Origin: Neopestalotiopsis rosae
Taxonomy: Eukaryota; Ascomycota; Sordariomycetes; Amphisphaeriales; Sporocadaceae
Length of the DNA: 64,000 nt
Assembly (NCBI GenBank): GCA_023078685.1
Contig: JALGAS010000006.1
Coordinates: 3,720,001 to 3,784,000, forward strand
Direction of reading: 5' to 3'
Shown: piece by piece, positions 19,511 through 31,960 of the stretch
How the letters are laid out: each line of letters starts with the position of its first letter
How positions within the stretch are numbered: the first letter of the stretch is position 1
The notes under the pieces: model-generated
What the model was told of the DNA's origin: nothing
Databases searched by the model: none
The model's input: only the letters and a program-made list of their open reading frames with translations
Program-made: the position numbers and the translations under genes

Positions 19511-22500
19511 CTCATGCCATTATTCCTCTCAAGTATCCTCGGAACAGATGGTTCGGTGGTTATGAGGAAGCTGTTCTTCGCAAGTGATCGAAATCGATGG
19601 GTTGGTGGTCATTCGGATCTGAACCGAGATTGACATGTGTGCAAGGCAGGTCCCCCAGACTTATATGAGCCCAGCTATTGTTTCCCTACTTGCCAGACCC
19701 GGATGCTCGCAACGACGTTTCATTTCCGCCAAAAGCTCGCCTACTACCACCCGCACCAGGTGAACCGTCAAAGCAAGGGTTTACGCTCAGCTACAACTCT
19801 GTTTTTGACAAGCTTATCAATGCCTTTCAATTTGACTCAGCCGAGCGTAATAGTGTTACTGTGAGCAAGTCACCGACCCTGGGCGGGACACGTCAAAGCA
19901 GAATGCACCCTACGTTTCTACTAGCGGCGGTAACATCTGGGTTGGGACAAGCTGGGGTTATCACTGGTGACTGAGCGCCCTTTCAGCTAGATGCGGGAAA
20001 CTCAATGGTGCGATTCACTTGCAGCGCAAGTACCGACTTTGACTGCGAGTTATGGGACGTTTGTGTGAGTGGGCGCTGTGCTTGTGGTGGTTTTTTTTCT
20101 GTCCCTCCGCATTGCCAAGGCGCGCTTTGATTCTTCATCCCACTCTCCTACTAAAACACTATAGTCTACCTCGGCAGTGATTCGAGGTTTGAGTTGTATG
20201 CTGATCACTGATTCGATCGTTTCCACTGAATAAAAAAATGCCAATCATCCGTGCGCAGAGCGTCAGATCGCAACCGATCCACACAGTTGTCGGGCTCAGG
20301 GCCAAGACATGCAACAGTTGTGCGGCGTGACAGGTAATCGATCAATGAACACTGACAATAAACCCAACAACGCCTAGGGTCTTTCCAAGCGCCATGTCAT
20401 ACGCCCCCGGAGAATGGCTTGAGGCGTTGTAACCCAAAGGTGACGGAACGCCTTCTCCATGCAGAATAACTTTCCGGGTCTGTGGGCAAGCGAGGGGGAG
20501 TATTCCACTGGTCTTGCCAAAGCTCAAGAGAGGTGCGGGATGATCAGCCACAGGAAAACCCGCGAAACCCGTTGCTAGCTTCCGTAACCTGCCTTAGTCT
20601 TGGCCAGAGTAGCCATGGGTTTGATATTGCGCGGAAAACGACGCGAAGCGCCAGCATAACTCTGCCTGATAATTTGTTTTGACCTGTAACCGACGAGGAA
20701 ATTGGGGGGTTAAAGACCGACTGTCAATGTGAATACAATACGGACTGGGAGTGTGCCCTCGGCCGAGATATCTCCCCTCTCCCTCACATTGCAAGAAGAA
20801 GCGGGGGATAAGTCGGGATGCTTGGCGATCCCCCGTCATGAACCCTGCCCAACCACCCTTGCGTGCGGAGCATACCGCAAGCTTGATTGACCCTGGTTCA
20901 TCAGCGCATAGGAAAGACACTGACATTCTACGACTTATACTCATGAGGTTCGCATTTTATTCGCGTACTTCGTAAGAAGCACTGGCCATATGATCCGTGG
21001 GGTCTTGGCTCGGAGTGACAATAGTATTGAGTTTGGCGCCATCATGTAAGCTTTTATACTACATGGACTCCACGTCAGGCTTGGCAGGGTACTACCTAGA
21101 CATCGGAGCCAGAAAACTAAGAATTATCTCTCCTGGCAGACTGATAACTAGGAAAACAACGATATGTACATTTTTCGTCGCGCACAGGCATACTGTCGAC
21201 TGCCTTGAACCACCGGCATAAGCTTATCTAAATTTCTTTGACGTCTCTTGGGACAACTTCAGTTACAGTGGTGCATTGACCACAGACAGGCATCATGACT
21301 GACAGCGGGAACCAGCCGCACGGGCATTTTAGGTTTGTCGAATGGCTGTCCCTGCTGCTCTTTGCTGGGCTTGAGCTCATTAGAGTCGGACCTGGAAATT
21401 TGGAAAATGCCGACTTGTTTTGATTCGCTGGTATTAATCACTGCATTTGAAAGATAGCAAAACTACCCCTTGATGACTCAGGTACGCTATTTGGACACTC
21501 CGATGAGAAGAAACCAGAATGATCACCTAGTTCAGCCTTTAGCAAGGCACAAGCTTCTTGTCTGCCTGAGGCAAAGAAAGAAAAGAGCGTGTGTATCTGC
21601 GAAGCTGTCGCTGCATTTGAATGTTCTGTTAAGCATTATAGAATTTTCTCTACTGCAAAAGTTGTACATGGCAGTGGCTGACGGTTAGGACACATGATCA
21701 CACAAATTCTAAGACATTTAGAGACCTGAAGGTCATGACCGGGTGAATACTAAGAGTAAATATTACACCAGACCAGCTGCCCGACGGAAGTAAAATGAGA
21801 TCTGGCTTATGTTTCGAATATCGATGATGACAATGATGGTATTAGTGATGATGATTGCACCATAGCAAATCACAGACAGCCCTCGCTGGATGCAGATACT
21901 CGCTTGCTATCCTTCGATCATATATTGAACAAATTCTGAGGCTTTCATTGTAATCTCAATCATGATCCAGCGGTTTACTATTGTTTTTTTGATATCTGGC
22001 CTCGTGAGTTCAACCTTGGCTAAAACTTTTTGATTGCAATGTTGGTTGCCCAGATACAAATTGGGAAAAGGAACCTACCGATTTAGCCCGAATCATCTTG
22101 CTACATCACAGTCTGGAGAAGAACAGATGACTATAACTACACCAATTGTGTCACAATCAATATAATGCTTACACGTGATTATACACCATAGCCTTCCTAT
22201 CCTTGGCAATGCAGTCAAGTCGATGGGAAATGCGATCCTTCCAAGCTGTAATATGCTATTTTGCTTTGTTTGAAGATAATACTTGATCGGTTGCTATCCT
22301 GCTTTCACATTATGATTCAATAGAGCCAGGAATAGACTGGCCTGGAATAAACCACATGATAATGTCGGTAAAAAAAAAGGAAGTTATGTGAAAGGAATCA
22401 CATCCTCTTGTTGAGATATCTCGATCCTGGAACACGTTCCTCCATGGTGAATTACCGCATCTCGACACCTTGATACGAAAGGGCAATAGTCTACCTGACA

Positions 22501-22962
22501 GCCCAAGGTTTCTGTTAATAACTTCCGTCCAATCTATACTGTAAGGCATCGATTGCACTGCAAAGCATTGATTGATGACTGAGAGTCACTACTTGAGTCC
22601 TCGGGCTTTGTCTGGTAGCTGTCGCTGGACTTTTAGTCTCCTCTCGCACAGCAACCACCGACAATCACAGACTCTTAATAATCACCCCGTCAACACAGCC
22701 AGCTAGGTGATTTTGGCGTTTAGAACAACTCGAAAATCAATCACCCCTCTGCCTTGGGAGCTTACGTTTGTCACGTCGCCAATTGCAAGTTCTCTACTTG
22801 TACACAGCAACCAGCCCCCTTCTGAACAACAGCACCATCTTTATTGAAGCGCCCTTCTCTTGATTTGCACACGCAATCACTCGCGACTCTTACACCACTA
22901 CATCCTCGGCGTGACCTCGTCACTGTTTGATTGCTCTTTATCATCGTCGTCCCCCTTTCACA
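19511..22962. other. 3.45-kb stretch without supported genes
   Basis: Contains the promoter of the membrane-protein gene on the left and the C/T-rich leader of the 22963 gene on the right. The middle (about 21.2-22.4 kb) is AT-rich. I found no domain-bearing frame, RNA gene or clear repeat. Confidence 0.45.
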
Positions 22963-23802
22963 ATGGACCAAGACAACGAGAGTCAGCACTTGAACAGTCA
23001 CCAGGCTTCCGACCATCGCCAGGATATGGAGATGGATCTGAACGAGCAGTTCCAGATGGCCCAGATGTACGAGGCCGATGCCATCGCGGAGCTTCGCGTC
23101 CAGCTCCAGGCCACTCACGACCGCCTCCTCGCCTACCAGCGATCAGAGGCCGCCCACCAGCGAGCAGAGGCCGCCCAGAATCTGCGTGACTATCAGTGGC
23201 TCGCAACGCCATACAAGACATGGTCTATACCCGACCACGACTGGGAGGACCGACGCAACTACTACAAGCGCGAGTTCATCGAACAGACCAGAGGCACTCG
23301 CTCCTTGACCATGGAGGAGTACAACCAGCAGATGAGTATGTCGCACGCTGAACGCTTACTGATCCTATTCTTGCTTTGCTGACAAGTTACTCGACTAGTT
23401 AACTCTGCCATCCCTGGATTGGACTTTGACGGACTCGTCATCAACGAAGAGTCCGCAGCCCCAAAGACTGGAGAGCATGACGCTGTCGAGCATCATGGCA
23501 CCACGAACAATTCCCACAGTGGTGACGACAACATTGGCACATCGTCAACCTCAGAGTACGAGGTAGTCGAGATGATGGATCCCAGAATGGTCCCCGGACT
23601 CTACGGCTGCTTCAGTCCCCCCGACGGAACTCGCGCTCCCTTCAACTCTGCCTGCAATACTCCCGTCCGCAGCAACACACCCGAGATTGACGGAACTGTT
23701 CATGCTCCCCAGTGGCCAGTCGGCGAAGAGAACACCCCAAAGCATTCGAACCCTCTGGAGAATCACCGTCCCCAACAGTGGACCCGAGATGGGTGCCCCT
23801 GA
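22963..23802 (+). CDS. Hypothetical coiled-coil protein
   Basis: Two exons, join(22963..23335, 23399..23802), 258 residues, with a 63-nt intron having a perfect gtatgt donor and an actag acceptor. Residues about 25-70 form a charged helix with heptad character (MAQMYEADAIAELRVQLQAT then a tandem pair RSEAAHQ/RAEAAQ). This is followed by a Trp/Tyr-rich segment (WLATPYKTWSIPDHDWEDRR). The C-terminal half is Ser/Pro/Glu-rich and probably disordered. No signal peptide, membrane helix or known domain is seen. The C/T-rich 300 bp upstream looks like a typical fungal promoter and leader. Likely a lineage-restricted protein. Confidence 0.7.
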
Positions 23803-25518
23803 ACAACGAGCCGAAACTATTGGAACACAGGTTTAAGGAGAGAAAATAAGTCGAGATAAAGTTCTAGGAGTTTTTATTCTTTCTTTTTTTGGCATTTCGG
23901 AGTTTCCTCTCGCAAGGTTTTCTCGCGTTGTTCCTTAATAAATTTGTCTCGCAATGCCATAAGTATTTATGGAATATGTATCTATAGAGTGCTTGGCCAC
24001 CAATGCGTAATTCTGACAGGCAGAGCGTGAGTACTACAAATACCTGAATGTGGTTCAGGCTCAATGATAATGGAAAGCGTCCCCCTGAGTGATTTTAAAT
24101 CAATATTCTGGCTTGAAAAGTGAGTACGTAGAGTGACAGATGCAATTCGTGTGGGCAGCAACAGGGCAGGTTGGTCCTGATCCGGGTCTAACACCACGCC
24201 AACCGCCGTTTGCACGTAATTTTGACGCGTCGCCAGATTCATTGTCACCTGAGCAACATTTCTTTCTACCCGTAGCTTGCCCTAACTCATTTGCCCCTCA
24301 CTGATCACCCCCTCCAGAAAACCTCTGACTCTTGCTGAAGTCGTCGCCTAGCTTCTGCCAGTGTCCAGCTTGAAGCACTCGGTCAGCTCTTTCACACAAT
24401 TCAGTCTCGCCAGCTCCAGGCAGATGCTCCGTCAACGGCCTGCCTACAACAATCGACTCTCTCAAGATCTCAGAAGAAATCCCAGTCCGGGCGCGCACAA
24501 CAATCCTCGGTACTGGCCCAGCTTCTTTTTCTCATTGCTACCCCGCGTCCAGCTACTTTTGGGCCTCTCTCTCTCTGTCAAGAACCAATCTTCACTCACG
24601 CTCCTCTTTCTTCAAACAATCCGTCGCAAATTCCAGCTACACACTGCATCCTCACCACTTCTACAGCTGTCACATCCTGCGCCGACCTTCACGCGCTGAG
24701 TTTCAGGCATCTGGATCTTTGCAGATGATCTACTAGGTCTATCACTTTTTCCATCATCTTTGTCTGTCACTCGAAGAGGTCTTCAACGGCGGCGACAATC
24801 CGACAACACGAGCAACCATTCACGCTGGGCAGTGAGAACTCCTCGGAGCCAACTCAAGATCACGAACTCACCTCTACGCGTTCACCTTCACGTCCTCAGT
24901 ACTACGCATCAAGCTCCAGTCATCCAGCATCACGCGTCAAGCTCCACGCAGCTGTGCTTTCCCAAACCTCCCACCTCTCACACTTTCTTTGACAGCAATT
25001 TTTCTGCCTCCTTGGAAGAATTTTCAACGGCGTTTGTTTGTCTGTGTCCATCATTGGCTCACCTTCACTGACGGACAACTGTCCCCTTTCACCTCCCATC
25101 ACAGTCCTATCGACAAACGTTCTTCTTGATTCAGTCCACCCACTATTGACACTTCCATCAATCAAGAGTTGTGATAATCATTTCATCTTTTTAATTCAAT
25201 TGCGCATTTGTACCAGCGCCATTCCATCATCAAAACTCATTTTGCAAACAGTTGTCCAAGTCATTTCATCATCACGTTCTCTCGGTGAAGACTGGGTCTG
25301 TATCAACCCAGCAGCCTCTCTCTGTCGGCGAGCATTTCTTCATTCCATCCTCACCACCTTAATCCACTCGTCACCATCCGATTGTGAACATTCACAGGTG
25401 CTGCTCATAGACATTGCTAATTCGCCATTCAACATCTCGACAACGAACAAACCCTATCACCAAGACCATCACACCCTTCCATACTTTGACATATCATCAC
25501 TTCTGAACACCGCTCATC
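23803..25518. other. Intergenic region with long pyrimidine-rich leader
   Basis: From about 24.3 kb to the ATG at 25519 the plus strand is strongly C/T/A-biased and G-poor, with repeated CATC, TCACC and CTCTC-like words. This fits a long promoter/5-prime leader of the 25519 gene. Long open frames inside it (for example 25038-25574) arise from the lack of stops in this composition and run into the real gene in another frame, so I do not call them. Confidence 0.5.
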
Positions 25519-26455
25519 ATGCCTTTGGGTTTCCGCAACTGGTTCTCATCCCGTCGTCGCATGCGCTCAGATGACAGCATCAATGAGACCTTTCACACTC
25601 ATGGTCAGCATGTCCATCAGAGAGATGCCTTGACTGCCGACGACCGCTTGACCAGCATCCGCGAAGTCGACAAGGCCATTGAGAATGCTATGCGCACTCC
25701 TCGTCGCCCCCACCCATTCGGTGGAATCACGGTCACCACTACTACAACTGTCCAGAGATTCGATGCTGTAAGTTACCCCTCCACCTCACGTCGCCCACCA
25801 TTCTTTATCACCTTTTATTTTATTTAATTTTTTTGTTTTCTTTCTATTGTCGGCGACCTATTTATTAATCCACTCCTTGCAGATCTCGGGCAGTCCTCGA
25901 GACTCACCTGCCAGAACTCTGATCGCCCCTCAGTCGTCGCCCGTCGCCGCAGGCAACGATGCTGCCTCTTCTGCTGGCACCTCCCTTTCTGTGGAGGATG
26001 ACGTTCTGCCGGACTCGCCGCGTTCTTCCGTTGGACAGGCTGTTTCATACGCTGCATAGGATGCACGCGATGAGCGCAGTCAACGCCGCAGACTCATCCT
26101 CTTGCGCTCGCACCAAATGCTGGGAAGACGTTGCACTCAGCAAGTCCTGGCCCGTTGCCAGTCCATTCTCACGTCCTTGGTCGAGTGCCGCGACTTGTGC
26201 CTCCAGGCCTGCCACGGCGACCCCGACCTCCTGAACGTGCCTGAGCTCTGGACCCCCGGTCTGGTCGAGCAAGACTTTGGCCTCAATCCCGCCTACTACA
26301 ACATGCTGAAGGCGATTGAGGTCCAGCTCGACCTCAACCGGGACATGTTCCTCGCCCAGTGCGAGAGCCCGTTCACCACGGGCGAGCTCGACCTGCCTGG
26401 CCGCAAGGCCCGCAAAGCCGCTCGGCTTTGCAAAACTCGCAGAAACTCTCTGTGA
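25519..26455 (+). pseudogene. Hypothetical gene interrupted by an in-frame TAG
   Basis: Exon 1 25519..25767 and exon 2 from 25883 are joined across a 115-nt GT-AG intron (gtaagt donor, ccttgcag acceptor). The protein begins MPLGFRNWFSSRRRM. In-frame translation stops at TAG 26057-26059 after 141 residues, but the same frame then continues for 131 sense codons to TGA at 26453. The downstream part is rich in GC-ending codons and has Cys-rich helices (CQSILTSLVECRDLCLQACH) and a well-mixed segment (ELWTPGLVEQDFGLNPAYYN), so it is clearly coding-like. The likely pre-mutation codon is CAG. Alternatives are an unusual 69-nt in-frame intron (weak gtggag donor, acceptor ending in that TAG), translational readthrough or a base-call error. 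No domain is recognised. Confidence 0.6.
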
Positions 26456-27019
26456 GTTGGGCCTTTGCCCGTTAGGATAAGGACAATCGAGAGAAAATCG
26501 GGAGGAAAATCGAGGCTAGAAAATAGGGTTGTTACGGTAAGAATAAGCATAAAGCTGGAGTATTATTTCCTCGAGAGAATAAAAACACGCTTATACCTTT
26601 TTTCTTCCCTTATTCCCCGTTATATTAACTCCTTTTTTCCGATTCTCTCCGCGTTCGGATTAATATGCTAACAATTTCACAGGTTTAATAATAGAAGGAC
26701 GCTCCTCGGGCCGTTTTCAAGATGAATAGATTGCCAGCAATTGCTCTGATATCAGCTTTGAAATGCGTCTTGATGTGACCCTGGTCTTGTGATGACTTCC
26801 ACACAGAGGTTCCTATACGTTGTATTTAACTTGATCAAGGCTTAATTGAGCTTTCATGACAGTTACAAGCGCGGTCAGTAATCCACCAGATGAAGACATG
26901 AGCACAACTGACACTCGAATGGACATCACAAGCAGCACCTAATCTTACCATATGGTCAATGATAATAATGAGAGCACTCAGTGTGCTGAAGTCCATGTGT
27001 GAGTACCAGTGAGACATAT
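26456..27019. other. AT-rich intergenic stretch
   Basis: Purine-rich DNA (26480-26560) followed by pyrimidine-rich DNA (26595-26660) flanks a short AT-rich centre. No supported gene. The left part is probably the 3-prime untranslated region of the interrupted gene. Confidence 0.4.
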
Positions 27020-29850
27020 GCCAGCTTCTTCTCGCCCCTTCTCTGGCCGCACACGCTTACCTCGAGCGCGCCTTAGTCAATATTCTCAGTCAGTCGTACT
27101 CGCTAGCTTTGACACACTCTCTAAGCCGTACACGCCTACCTGAAACCATGGCTTTCGACAGCTGCAGCAGTGATTCGCACTCGCCAATTTCTGTTCGTTG
27201 CTTCTTGGCAGCGTTCTCTTGCATGGAGTGCATGCTCGGCAGGATCGCTGCAACAACACCTCGAAGTTCCCGATGATCCGGTTTTCAGGCAGGAAACAAG
27301 GGGAGGGATCTTGAAGCATTTTCGGTGAAGCATGGTCTCGAGGCTCAATGCCAGCTGCCGTGGCAGTTTTCACAAGACAAAGAGACAGTTCAGTAGTCTC
27401 AATAAGCTCGGTACAATCTTCAAGGCGAGCAGGGTCGACATCCCAGTGTAAGTTCGATTCAATGAGCTCCAGTTTGAATTATCATTGATTGCTGATAGTA
27501 GCTTCATTGTCAGATTATACGACTGACAGCTATTGACTGCTCCATCTTGGCAGTCATGGTGATTGTTTGTCCCCGCGGGCTGCCCTTCTCTTTGACGACG
27601 TCGACTTACCCGGAACGCGCCCTTTCCATTCACAATTGTTGTTTGTGCTCACCAATCACGACAATCATTTATACTCGCCAGCTTCCTTTTTCCTTGGTTG
27701 TCGTCCGCGTCTACCAGGAATGCGCCCTTGCCAATAACAATACTTGACTGCACTCGCCAACTTCTGTGTGTTCATGCATTCAGCTCTACGCCCGTGGCCG
27801 CCTACCCTGAATACTCGCCCTCAACAGCTACAACCACCATCCACACTGGCCAGCCTCGTTCCTCTTGAGTCTCGCTCCAGGCAAGCGGGCTCGCCGTTGC
27901 CACTTGTGACAGTTCTGCGTACCCTCCAGCCTCGAGTCATACCCGCCAGTACTGGGTTGCACGTGCCAAGTTTAGATGAAAGGCGGGCCTTGACCATTGT
28001 CAATGAACAGCAGCCATACATACTCGCCAGCTGTTTCCCCCTTCGGTGGCATGCGTCTACCTGGAATACGACATGGCCAATTACAATATTCATTCGTACT
28101 CGCCAGCCTCTTCCTATGCATCATTTGCCGCTTTGCACGCACCCGCCTACCTGGAGCACTTACTATCGCCACTCACGGAAAACATGCGTGTTCGCCCAAG
28201 TTTCGATTGACCTTTCTTCGACCGCACGCGCCTACCTGAAGTGCATCCCTGGCCAATTCGCGTACTAATATGTGCCTGCCACTTTTCTTTTGTCCTTGGT
28301 CGAGTGGCTCCAGGTAGGCGTCGGCGGCCAAGGAAAAATGGCGAGTACCAGTACTCATAATTCCTACAAGTGACAAGGGCGCGTTCTGGGTAGGCGGACA
28401 CGGTCGAGGATGGAGCGCAAGGTGATTCTTCTGTCCCTTCCCTGGCCGCACTCGCTTACCTTGAGCTCGCCCTTTGCCACCTATAGCAATCAGTCATGGT
28501 CGTCGGCTCCAAATTATCCCTTCTCGCCATGCCCGCCTACCTCCAAACATTCACCAGCTTTCATCAACGACCCAGGTCGATGTGAATTCTTTGCTGAGTC
28601 TTCATATGGCAAAGACTCTTCGGCGGTCACACAAGCAAAAGCTATGGCCCCGGAAGTTCTGGCAAGTACCTCTCGCCTTCCGAGCCTGCCCCGAGCAGTC
28701 AGCCCATAAAGCTGAGTGGTATGACCTCACTCCGCAACTATACACCATAACGGTCACATAAACTAGCTTTGCTATACAGGATCACACAAGTCTTAAACAT
28801 TGGGGTGTCTGAGATGGTCAAGAGCTTGCCGGTGATGGCTGGGTTCACTGTCTCTTGTTCCCGCCGTCGCCGGCCTACCTCGAAGGCGCCCTTTTCAAAC
28901 ATGGGAATAAATCATGCTCGCCATCTTCGTCTTCTTCTCTCGTCGGACCCGTCTACCACGAACCTGCCCTTGCCGACTATGAGACTTATTGGTAGTTGCC
29001 AATCTGCTTCTTTTCGTCCGCGCCCGCCTACCTCGAACACGCCCTTGCCACTCACGGGATTTTCGGGTGCTCGCCAATTTGTTTCTTTTTGTTCCCGCCG
29101 CATCCGCCTACCTTGAACGCACCCTTGCCACCTACAATATCCTTTGGCACTCGCCATTCTCTCTCTTTCCGTCCGCACCCGTCTACCTCAAATGCACGCC
29201 CTCGCCGGTTGTAGCCATTGCCCGTACTTGTCATCTTCTTTTTGTCCCTTCCTTGAACGCGGCCGCTTACCACGAACAAACATTCACAAGACACGACAAT
29301 TACTTGTGCTTGCCAATCTTCCTGTTCCTGCATCGGCCGTGTCTGTCTACCCGGACTGCGCCCTTGCTACAGTCGCGACATTTCCCAACACTCGCCAGTT
29401 CTTTTCATCATTCATCGTCTACGCCCGCCTACCTGAGAGCTCACTCTTGCTTATTACAATCACTGTACGTATATACTCACCACCTTGATGCCGTCCTTGT
29501 CCGCTTACCTCGAACGCATGCTTACCAGTCATAACAGTATTCTTTGCTCGCCGGCTTCTTTCCTTCGCCACACCCGCCTACCTCGACCGCGCCCTTGCCA
29601 CTTCTGAGATTGATGGGCACTCGCTAGTCCAATTCTTTCACCGGCCGCACCCGCCTACCCCGAATGTTCGTCCTCGCCGGCTATAAGCAATGTCCGCACT
29701 TGCCAACTTTTTGCCATCATTCTTTGCATACACCCGCTTACCTCGAACGCATGTTCACCAGTCACGACAATCATGAACCAAATTGGTGAGTGCCGGTCAA
29801 TCTTGTAATTGGCAAGGGCGCGTTCGAGGTAAGCGCGCGCGACGAAAGAG
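27020..29850. repeat. Degenerate array of a ~79-bp repeat
   Basis: More than 20 diverged copies of a unit whose best-kept part reads like CGCCTACCTCGAACGCGCCC followed by TTGCCA and, after a variable 25-30 bases, CTCGCCA plus a T-rich run and GTCCGC. Copies are recognised near 27056, 27134, 27600, 27708, 27798, 28055, 28140, 28225, 28448, 28527, 28869, 28950, 29024, 29104, 29179, 29263, 29342, 29426, 29500, 29574, 29650 and 29732. Spacing in the regular part (28.87-29.75 kb) is 74-84 bp. Three units are inverted (near 28308, 28377 and 29815). Open frames appear on both strands because the unit is stop-poor, but their phase changes from copy to copy, which argues against coding. Not a telomere or CRISPR array: the conserved part is longer than the usual direct repeat and very divergent. 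Confidence 0.8.
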
Positions 29851-31960
29851 CTTCACGACAAGTTAAGCCTTTTGTACTATCATCTCCCCATCTCTACCAT
29901 CTCCGAGGAGCTTGGTGCTTCCAGGGTTGAGGAAATCCTCCCCCAACTATTCGAAGTCGTGTTTTGACACAGATGAGGACCGCAACGGCGTTAGTGTCTG
30001 GGATTTCAGGGCATGGCCATTGGCCCCCTCCCTTCAACAACACCATCTACGGCCTATTCCCTTCCCATCACGACTTGCTTCGGTGTTCGGGTCCGGTCCC
30101 CCTTCGCCTTCAGGGTCTCTGCCGGAGCAGCCTGTCAAGACCGGCCGAGAGATTACCATTCCCTCCGGAGTTGAGGGCACTGGATGTAAACCGCAACAGC
30201 GTTGCTGTCTGGGATTTTAGGGCATGGCCACTGGCCCCCCTCCTTTCAACAACATCGTATACGGCCTATACTCTTCCCCTTCCGGGTCTCTGCCGGGGCA
30301 GGGCAACTCAGAGGTTGCTATTCCCAAGGATGAGAAGTCGCCCATCCAGAGTTACTACCACCAAACTGGTGGCAATCTTGTGGCTTGCGGTACCAGTGGA
30401 GGCCCCGGCTATTGCCAGGCTATTGGAGGCATGGGCCTGTCTGCCGGCTCGGATCCAATTTCTGAGGTTGGACGACCACAAAAATATGTCAATAATGCAT
30501 ATCAGACCAGCCGACGAGCAACATAATGCCAGAGGTATTGGCTTCCCTTTGAAAGAATCGCAACGACGTTGCCATCTGCGATACTTGCTAGTCACGTCAA
30601 AGTGCCCGGCACGACTGAGAGCTATCTCGCCCAGAAATTTGCTTTTGGATTGGTTGGGTGCCGCCGAATCTACACTACGGATCCAGTCGGTTGATACGAG
30701 TAAGTCCAGGCAATCAGAACTTCAGTTCCTGCGGTGGCCGATACCCTCACAACTACTAGACAGCAATAACTCTTTGCGTCTTGATAGTTGTTGTACATCA
30801 GCATCCTCAAGTACACCGGAGGTTGAGTCTCTGGAACGTGTTGGCAGACCTGGCCGTCGTGGGAATCTCGCGACCAGCATGTTGCCGCCAGAAGCGAGGT
30901 CAAGCACCTCCTTCACGGGAACTAACTCGGTGTTGTGGTTCCCAGTAAGGAATTTGCTGTCGAGGGCGATCGGGTCAATTTCCTGGCATCATTCGACAGC
31001 TGACGCTTCTCGACTCTCTGGTTCCCCGTAGCTGGCCGGTCTTGATTTTGAGCGTGCAGCGAATAATGACGTGCTCGAAGCAATCATTCTTTCACTTCCT
31101 ACAACACAGTTGAGAAGATCTACACGCCCTACAGCGAGGGCCCCTAGGACATTCTCGGACTTTCAGAGACACTAGAACTGTCAGATCAAGTCGGAAGAAA
31201 ATCTGCCGAAGGATCACAGCATGATGCTACCAGTCCCTCTTGATCAGCACGGCTAACTTGCCGACGCTAGCTACGAAGGACAGTGCTACAACGGCCAAGA
31301 GGAGTACAGTCCCTTCATTTGCGATCTGCCAGCCCCACCAGGAAAGATTATTTATTTGAGGGCGCCGGCAGTCTCATCCATGACAAGAGCTACGTCTTTG
31401 TCATGCACGGGGATCCTGTCGAGGTGGCCATCGATCGCTTGGGTGTCTTCCACATGGACCGCAAGCTAGTCTGTCGACCTGGGCCTGCGCGCGCGGCGAG
31501 AAGTTTCACGATAAGTCAAGGCTTCTGAACTATCACCTGTTCAGTGCTATTGACAATGAGGGCGTTGCTTTCCGCCAGGATGACCTCAACGGTGGTGCAT
31601 TCCGTTGGAAGCTTGGCCGGCGCTTCAACCGCTACGACAGCATCCTTGACGAGCAGCAGCGCAGTTACCAGCTCGGTTCCTCCTACCGCGCCAACAACAT
31701 TGGCGGCTTTGGTCCTCGCGGAGGCCATCAGAACTTCAGTACCGGCGGCTCGAGTCCAATGGGCCCTGGACCGACTGATTCGAGAAAAGTACAACATGGG
31801 AGAATACGTTCTCCTGGATATGGTTCACAAAGAAGAAGGCCGACTTCGCCGCCTCACAGGCTCTCCTCATGGTAGCCGCTCTCCTCGCTGGAGAATCGAC
31901 CAAAGCAAGCATAGAAGGTTTAGATATGGGCTCAGATCTGAAAGTAAGCCTTGAAAAGTT
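29836..31960 (+). pseudogene. Duplicated, frame-broken gene remnants
   Basis: Several segments repeat at low identity. One of about 90 bp (29978-30065 and 30188-30275) reads in parts as NGVSVWDFRAWPLAP and NSVAVWDFRAWPLAP. A second pair, 29836-29886 and 31488-31537, shares a GCGCGCGCG start and a following block ending in CTATCA. Between them lie short protein-like stretches in changing frames, for example YNGQEEYSPFICDLPAPPGK (about 31285-31345), DPVEVAIDRLGVFHMDRKL (about 31410-31470) and, one frame over, AFRWKLGRRFNRYDSILDEQ (about 31590-31650). This is the pattern of an old gene or gene family broken by frameshifts. I do not recognise the parent family. Confidence 0.4.

Noticed and set aside
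26480..26660. Possible MITE-like inverted repeat
   Set aside because: Purine-rich left and pyrimidine-rich right arms look complementary, but aligning them gives only low-complexity similarity with no clean arms or target-site duplication.
27744..28268. 174-codon frame and several others inside the repeat array
   Set aside because: The repeat unit is stop-poor on both strands and reading phase changes from copy to copy; spacing is not a multiple of three.
27020..29850. CRISPR-like interpretation of the repeat array
   Set aside because: Genome is eukaryotic, repeats are divergent and partly inverted, and there are no uniform spacers or cas genes.
29964..31031. 355-codon plus-strand frame
   Set aside because: Runs through duplicated and frame-shifted remnants. 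Homologous blocks fall in different frames, so the frame is not maintained as a protein.
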